NCBI GenBank assembly: GCA_963971285.1
Contig: OZ020259.1
Coordinates: forward strand, 5,642,001 to 5,706,000
Source of the DNA: Astropecten irregularis
Lineage: Eukaryota > Echinodermata > Asteroidea > Paxillosida > Astropectinidae
Direction: 5' to 3'
Length of the DNA: 64,000 nucleotides
The position numbers and the translations under genes are program-made. This document shows, piece by piece, positions 62,601-64,000 of this stretch (position 1 is the first letter of the stretch; each line of letters starts with the position of its first letter). The notes beneath the pieces are model-generated. The model did not search any database and was not told where the DNA came from. It was given only the letters and a program-made list of their open reading frames with translations.

Positions 62601-64000
62601 ACAAAAACCCTCCGTCTATTAATTGCCAGCTAGCCAGGTGGACTCTTGACCTAAAGTCCCTAGTTATTGTTCAAAATATCGAATACTGGCGTCCTCATAT
62701 AAAAATAGCAGTCATTCACTTCATTCTATATTCAGAAGGAGGTTAGTATTTAATAAAATCCATGTTCCAATGGGAGACTTTTGAGACGTTGGTGGCAGCA
62801 GACTGGAGTATCTTTTATGCTAGCTCTGAGCATGTGTGCGCAATCGTGAGCATGCACGTGTTGTTGTGCGCTTGCGCTATCAAGTTGAAGACCCAGCTCC
62901 AAAGTCTCCCATTGGACCCCCTTCATCTAATGGCCAGCAGCCCTGTTTTTTCTCTTGACCTCAAGTCCCTGGCTATCACTCGTCACCTTCTTTGCAACTC
63001 ATTTCTCCCTCCCCTGCACCCATCAACCTCCGTCACCCTCTCTCATTGTTTCCTGGCTTCTTACAGCCCTTCACCCCTTCATCTTTATCAACACCTTAAT
63101 AAGATCATGATCCGGACCTCCATTGTCCGTCGCCAGACATACAGGTGTATCTTCCTCATACTGATTCAATAATCATCACATATTTTGATGCCTTCCTTTT
63201 CTTGAAAACAAAAACAAAACTCCCCGACCATCCACCAAAACCTCTCAAAGAAGAAAAGCAGGGAAGAAGAAGAAGAAACGGAACAAAGAGGAAAAAAGAA
63301 AAGGAGAAACAATACAAGTAATAAACTGCTGCAAACTGCTCATCAGCCAAAATAATGACCTGGAATTTATAAAATGCTTAGAGTAAGGAGGACCTGACGA
63401 GTTTCGATCTTAGCAGGAAGCCCTCGATAAAGAAGTCTGAGTATCACCCATTCTACTCTGTGTCACTACGTATGAACGTCTGATACATGCGTGCATGCAA
63501 ATTTTATGCAACGCGGCACATCAGCCAATCAGATCTGCTTGGTTTGGAGAACATTTCCGTCAGAATTGTGACGGAGGATGTTGATTGGTCAATTTCGCGC
63601 GTCCGCGTGGCAGCAGCTATCTACGTGATAGACATGCTCCCAAAATGGTATGATAGTAGATGTCCCCTGATTGGTCAAAACTTAGACAGATCAGTGCTGG
63701 GTTGGCTTGCATAATTAATCAGGAAATCTGCACGCATATCTGCACACATTATGTGATATACATGTAGACGCTTGCTCACTGTACATCAAGTGCGTCTATC
63801 ACATAGACTATCGATAAAGATCCTGGCACTAGGATCAAAATGCATCAGGCCCTCTTAATAACTAAAGCCGTCGATAAAGATCCTGCTAGGATCAAAAACA
63901 CGTCAGAGGTTCTCCTAACTCTTGAGCAAAAGGAGAAACAAACATAAATTCATCATCATCATCGTCTACTCACCGGAAGAGCAGCAGACAAACTCCGAAG
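47581..64000 (-). CDS. ARHGAP18-like: Gene 2: Rho GTPase-activating protein, ARHGAP18/28/40 type (5' end outside window)
   Basis: Joined exons 64000-63974, 60365-60197, 58609-58518, 58110-58033, 56419-56260, 55025-54943, 52726-52520, 50816-50742, 50573-50526, 49682-49486, 48603-48566 and 47672-47581 give 1,266 bases, 421 codons plus TGA, with all phases agreeing. The product has the segment preceding the domain (DKLGITPVHFLSPRDIDRV, IALIELTAMFDRLGL), a whole RhoGAP domain with FGVPLTTLVENDRQ, the arginine-finger loop EEGVLRVPGS, LLKQFLRDLPTPIL and NKMSLNNIAMIMAPNLF, and the C-terminal extension (EGIIRIQMPG, RYFLYEVGGNIG, NPNADWVINAK) that marks this subfamily. RhoGAPs speed GTP hydrolysis by Rho-family GTPases; ARHGAP18 acts mainly on RhoA and Drosophila conundrum works with moesin. 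Which of 18, 28 or 40 it corresponds to cannot be decided; an invertebrate single copy is likely. Confidence 0.93.
48566..48603 (-). CDS. ARHGAP18-like: Gene 2 exon, 38 bp
   Basis: Acceptor CTCACACCAAACAG, donor GTGAGTAAC. Encodes TRYFLYEVGGNI with split codons at both ends. The FLYEVGGNIG block is diagnostic of the subfamily, and the exon is needed to join 49486 and 47672 in frame. Confidence 0.92.
48668..48755 (+). mobile_element. SINE family 1, 3' half
   Basis: GGTACGGTATTCCGGAGATT, GCTGGTTCGAATCCAACTCC (B box) and AGTCAATTTTTCTTTGTTCA-CTTTTCAA tail. Confidence 0.7.
49090..49405. mobile_element. TTTAGGGAGAGAAA-ended element
   Basis: Left TTAGGGAGAGAAACTTTGGT, right CAAGTTTCTTTCC. GGCCAGGCCCAGGGCCTGAA and GCCTTGCTAGGCTTTTCAGC mark the body. 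Confidence 0.68.
49486..49682 (-). CDS. ARHGAP18-like: Gene 2 exon, C-terminal extension
   Basis: Acceptor TTTGTCTTCTTTGCAG, donor GTAGAT. Encodes ADAQEGIIRIQMPGSEKISN, TVQLNESTTAGDIVSQFTQH, then VAPPPQEVPFKRTSIRRRSK-RKTIER. An in-frame TAG lies two codons into the intron; splicing is preferred because the next exon continues the conserved family sequence in phase. The RRRSKRK cluster is specific to this protein. Confidence 0.9.
49726..49766 (+). ncRNA. Decayed hammerhead-like motif
   Basis: GATGATGACTAGAGCAGGCT-AGTCGCAACATTGAGACC. Stem II GACTAG/CTAGTC is intact, but CTGATGA has lost its first bases and GAAA reads GCAA. Confidence 0.45.
50010..50252. mobile_element. GGAGCC-ended element with GGGGCCATTCTCAAAGC ends
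   Basis: Left GGGGCCATTCTCAAAGCTTG-GCTC, right GAGCCGAGCTTTGAGAATGG-CCCC: a clean inverted repeat of about 25 bp extended by GGCTC units. Confidence 0.85.
50526..50573 (-). CDS. ARHGAP18-like: Gene 2 exon, 48 bp
   Basis: Acceptor CTCTCTCTTCAAAG within a (CT)n tract, donor GTGAGTG, phase 0 both ends. Encodes VMTLFRKKDRKSISPE, a basic linker after the GAP domain. As a phase-0 cassette it could be skipped without loss of frame. Confidence 0.85.
50742..50816 (-). CDS. ARHGAP18-like: Gene 2 exon, 75 bp
   Basis: Acceptor TTTTTTTCCCCCAACAG, donor GTAAGCCC. Encodes VPFRMMEQVRRMCELEVKKS-KDSKS, the helix that leaves the GAP domain. Phase 0 both ends. Confidence 0.9.
50868..51085. mobile_element. GGAGCC-ended element
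   Basis: GGCTCCGGCTCAGGCTCCAG at left and GCTGGAGCCAGAGCCGGAGC-CGG at right; same body as 50010. It starts about 50 bp from the exon at 50742-50816. Confidence 0.75.
51250..51415. repeat. Uninterrupted copy of the repeat that hosts the hAT element at 32340
   Basis: GGGCTTGAGATACATGGCGA, AGCTGGAGCCTTTCTTCTGC, GTGTGGCCCAATCCCTTTAT-TTCATTTTGTGGGCCTC and AGCCTCAAGCCTGGTTTC run without a break where the 32-kb copy carries 318 bp plus an 8-bp duplication. Confidence 0.8.
51845..52012. mobile_element. GGAGCC-ended element, truncated
   Basis: CAGCTCTGGCTCAGGCTCTG then CATCCATATGCTGAAAATAT to CTGCTGCCAAAAGCCTCTAA. The right terminal part is missing. Confidence 0.7.
52114..52364. mobile_element. GTCAATTTCACGTCC hairpin element
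   Basis: GCGGTCAATTTCACGTCCCT-GCTTAGCACA and AAAGCAGGGACGTGAAATTG-GCCC are the ends; ACCAAATGTACATTTGATAT and TCACGAGTGATACACAACAC lie inside. Confidence 0.82.
52410..52490. mobile_element. Fragment of TTTAGGGAGAGAAA-ended element
   Basis: GATTTCAGGCCTGAAGGCCC, AGGCTTTTCAAAGGCTAGGC and TTAAAGTTTCTCTCTC. It ends about 25 bp from the donor of the exon at 52520. Confidence 0.55.
52520..52726 (-). CDS. ARHGAP18-like: Gene 2 exon, C-terminal half of the RhoGAP domain
   Basis: Acceptor AAATCTAAATTTTCAG, donor GTGAGTGG, 69 codons in phase 0. Encodes LVLKFLGKVVDHEAKNKMSL, NNIAMIMAPNLFTAQSTRKK, VPDYAELQFAAGTCNVMRML and VKYHNILWV. The N...A...P.L pattern (NNIAMIMAPNLF) is a RhoGAP signature, where the Asn helps position the arginine finger and GTPase. 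Confidence 0.95.
52995..53350. mobile_element. MITE family B/C, copy 3
   Basis: Left TTTAAAGGTACAGTACAGGA-TTGGTAAC, right GACCTTTACCAATCATGTAT-TATACCTTTTAAA. Centre TTTTGATCTCGGGGTAAGAT-CAAAA. Confidence 0.82.
53858..54006. mobile_element. Hairpin element rich in GCGACGCGTCGC
   Basis: Ends GGTGCCGATTTCATAAAGCT and GTTTTATGAAATTGGCCCC. Inside, GATGCGTCGCAACTC, TTGCGACGCGTCC, GTGACGCGTCGCATC and TCTGCGACGCGTCGTAC are repeated self-complementary blocks. The CpG density is far above the surroundings. Confidence 0.78.
54406..54743. mobile_element. MITE family A, copy 14
   Basis: TAACATAATATCATACTTGG to AAGGTATGATAGTACCTTTA-A. The segment with CTGTGAAA is shortened. Confidence 0.78.
54943..55025 (-). 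CDS. ARHGAP18-like: Gene 2 exon, 83 bp
   Basis: Acceptor TCTTGTTCTTTGCAG, donor GTCAGTAC. Completes a Lys codon, then IQDRKKQLQCLNLLILVLPD and VHRATLK, the helix before the NKMSL block of the GAP domain. Ends in phase 0. Confidence 0.93.
55575..55705. mobile_element. Fragment of the hAT MITE family of 32340
   Basis: TTTCTCCCCCCCCCCAAAAA, TTCTTCTAGCCTCCAAAATA and CACTAGAACTGCGCCTGCAG resemble the right half and end of 32340-32657. Confidence 0.6.
55803..56167. mobile_element. MITE family A, copy 15
   Basis: TTTAAAGGTAATATCATACT-TTGG to CCAAAGTATGATACTACCTT-TAA. Full length, and close to consensus. Confidence 0.88.
56260..56419 (-). CDS. ARHGAP18-like: Gene 2 exon, central RhoGAP domain
   Basis: Acceptor GTTTTCCGCAG, donor GTAAGTCCC. 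Encodes QLREEIESSFYEGKFKFEDL, RINDVVGLLKQFLRDLPTPI and LTLDYINAFAMVE. LLKQFLRDLPTPIL is the conserved K-xx-LR-xLPxPL helix that contacts Rho. Ends with one base for the next Lys. Confidence 0.95.
56420..57476. other. Intron sequence, nothing recognised
   Basis: A+T-rich. A run CCCCCCTCCCGCCCCCTCTC occurs near 57200. No exon or repeat family is supported. Confidence 0.4.
57477..57842. mobile_element. MITE family A, copy 16
   Basis: TTTAAAGGTAATATCATACT-TTGG to CCAAAGTATGATACTACCTT-TAA. Full length, TTTAA on both sides. Confidence 0.88.
58033..58110 (-). CDS. ARHGAP18-like: Gene 2 exon with the arginine finger
   Basis: Acceptor TTCGTTCTTAACACAG, donor GTACATAC, 26 codons in phase 0. Encodes VISYLEENGLDEEGVLRVPG-STARIK. 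The Arg of LRVPG sits at the arginine-finger position that RhoGAPs insert into the GTPase active site, so the domain should be catalytically competent. Confidence 0.95.
58360..58510 (+). mobile_element. SINE family 1, sense copy
   Basis: GGCTGGATAGCTCAGTTGGT (A box), GGTTGCTGGTACGAATCCCA (B box, one change) and CTCCACTAAATTTTTCTAAA. It ends next to the exon at 58518 without touching its donor. Confidence 0.75.
58518..58609 (-). CDS. ARHGAP18-like: Gene 2 exon, start of the RhoGAP domain
   Basis: Acceptor TTTTTCATGTAG, donor GTAAACTTTC. Encodes TGIFGVPLTTLVENDRQWRP and DTDTPLVLQK. FGVPLxxL opens the RhoGAP fold in this family. Confidence 0.94.
58778..58925. mobile_element. CAATGGGAGAC MITE, copy 3
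   Basis: Arms CAATGGGAGACTTTTGGAGA-GTC and GACTCTCCAAAACTCTCCCA-TT, with GTCAACAGCGCACGCGCACG and GCGCGTGCACTGTTGAC inside. Confidence 0.87.
58926..59076. mobile_element. MITE family D, right half only
   Basis: TTTTTCACTGTTTTCTACTG, TCAATTGAGCTGAAAATTTC and GAACAGACCGAAGCTGTTCT. It is cut at the junction with the next element. Confidence 0.65.
59077..59460. mobile_element. MITE family E (single copy here)
   Basis: TTTAAAGGCATTGCATACGT-TTGGTAA and AATTACCAAACGTATGCAAT-CCCTTTAA are matched ends. The centre AGAAGCGTTATAGCCGTAAC-GCTTCTC is a strong hairpin. AGTGAAACTTTCACAGGTTA recalls the right half of families B/C and D. Confidence 0.85.
59757..60114. mobile_element. MITE family A, copy 17
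   Basis: TTAAAGGTAGTAACATACTT-TGG to CAAAGTATGATACTACCTTT-AA, with a GATCTTTTAAAAGATC centre. Ends about 80 bp from the exon at 60197. Confidence 0.88.
60197..60365 (-). CDS. ARHGAP18-like: Gene 2 exon before the RhoGAP domain
   Basis: Acceptor TTTTTGTACTTCTAG, donor GTGAGTGAG. Encodes NITIARDKLGITPVHFLSPR, DIDRVRQIALIELTAMFDRL and GLSFQPVRKSSRKKYK. The DKxGIT...LSPxD...ALIELTAxxDxLG pattern precedes the GAP domain only in the ARHGAP18/28/40 group. Ends with one base for an Asp codon. Confidence 0.95.
60445..60570. mobile_element. GGAGTTAGGAGG element, right part
   Basis: AGCTAGGATCAAAACTTGTC-AGGCCCTCGTATTAACTCC, then GCAGATGAGCAGTTTGCAAC-AGTTTATTACTTG. Confidence 0.68.
60571..62137. other. 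Intron sequence with simple-sequence tracts
   Basis: Holds GAAAAAAAGAAGAAGAAGAA near 60770, the poorly conserved pair CTAGTATCTCACTGAGCGGC (60915) and GTCGCTCAGTGAGATACTAG (61402), which bound a 500-bp stretch, and a G-rich tract at 61736-61770. No exon is supported. Confidence 0.5.
62138..62283. mobile_element. GGGGTCGATTTCAC hairpin element, copy 3
   Basis: GGGGTCAATTTCACAAATCC and TTTGGTGAAATCGACCCC ends; CTTACGATCAATCGTAACTC-GAGTTACG and GGGCCTATCCCATGTAGGGC inside. Confidence 0.87.
62320..62745. repeat. Two diverged tandem units of about 185 bp
   Basis: GACAACAAAAAGCCTCCGTC and GACAACAAAAACCCTCCGTC, ATTGTTCAAAATATAGAATA-CTGG and ATTGTTCAAAATATCGAATA-CTGG, and ACTTTGTTGTGACAGAGGGA and ACTTTGTTTTGTCACAGTGG-GA recur about 185 bp apart. 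A third partial unit (CTTGACCTCAAGTCCCTGGC-TAT) appears at 62957. Confidence 0.72.
62769..62917. mobile_element. CAATGGGAGAC MITE, copy 4
   Basis: CAATGGGAGACTTTTGAGAC and CTCCAAAGTCTCCCATTGG ends; the arms are more diverged than in the other copies. It separates the second and third tandem units. Confidence 0.78.
63306..63440. mobile_element. GGAGTTAGGAGG element, reverse orientation
   Basis: ACAAGTAATAAACTGCTGCA-AACTGCTCATC, AAAATGCTTAGAGTAAGGAG-GACC and TGACGAGTTTCGATCTTAGC. Confidence 0.7.
63795..63935. mobile_element. GGAGTTAGGAGG element, two arm fragments
   Basis: Two successive arms: CGATAAAGATCCTGGCACTA-GGATC with CATCAGGCCCTC, and CGATAAAGATCCTGCTAGGA-TC with CGTCAGAGGTTCTCCTAACT-C. 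Confidence 0.65.
63974..64000 (-). CDS. ARHGAP18-like: Gene 2 exon, partial at window edge
   Basis: Donor GTGAGTAG at 63973. The visible 27 bases read LRSLSAALP in the phase demanded by the next exon. The acceptor lies beyond the window, so this is a fragment supported only by its donor and frame. Confidence 0.7.

Noticed and set aside
62336-62746. Plus-strand frame of 136 codons with internal repetition (IVQNIEYW)
   Set aside because: The repetition comes from two tandem non-coding units of about 185 bp; the frame starts and ends without gene signals.
1-64000. CRISPR arrays, operons, phage or bacterial defence genes
   Set aside because: Spliced genes, SINEs and MITEs show eukaryotic nuclear DNA; the tandem arrays lack the repeat-spacer pattern.

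Overview
The window is eukaryotic nuclear DNA: about 60% A+T, short coding exons bounded by GT/AG splice sites, long introns, tRNA-derived SINEs and very many short inverted-repeat elements. The RhoGAP gene is animal in type. The mix of SINEs, MITE-like elements and hammerhead-like repeats fits a marine invertebrate deuterostome, most likely an echinoderm; the species cannot be fixed from sequence alone.

Two protein genes lie in tandem, both on the minus strand. Gene 1 (132-40616) starts at an ATG at 40616 that has an in-frame stop directly upstream, and runs through 20 exons to the left edge, where it is still open. All 19 splice junctions keep the reading frame. It encodes at least 1,359 residues of a mostly disordered protein rich in Pro, Lys and Glu, with an acidic/basic N-terminal part, a charged helix, a long P-K-E tract including repeated (K/R)EPTPPP units, and a short, better ordered C-terminal segment. 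I do not recognise its family. Gene 2 (47581 to beyond 64000) is the C-terminal 421 residues of a RhoGAP of the ARHGAP18/28/40 type (Drosophila conundrum): 12 exons with a complete RhoGAP domain, the family's C-terminal extension and a TGA stop at 47581-47583. Its first exons lie to the right of the window.

The rest, roughly nine tenths, is intron and intergenic DNA crowded with repeats: about 18 copies of one MITE family (termini AAAGGTAGTATCATACTTTGG) plus relatives that share one half of the body but carry other, co-varying ends; several hairpin families with GGGGCCAATTTCA- or GGGGTCGATTTCAC-type ends; hAT-like elements, two with plausible 8-bp target duplications; at least three tRNA-derived SINE families; a 1.5-kb satellite split by a 260-bp palindrome; a minisatellite at 12.4-13.0 kb; and an unusual tandem array of tRNA-like units at 44.45-44.9 kb.

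The most interesting item is a set of hammerhead-ribozyme-like motifs. Two sit in tandem 171 nt apart on the minus strand (42554-42764), the layout of metazoan retrozymes; another well-preserved one lies at 2525-2570, with several decayed relatives. All carry one extra base before stem II, so activity is a hypothesis. Nothing points to bacterial-type systems, and no viral gene was recognised.
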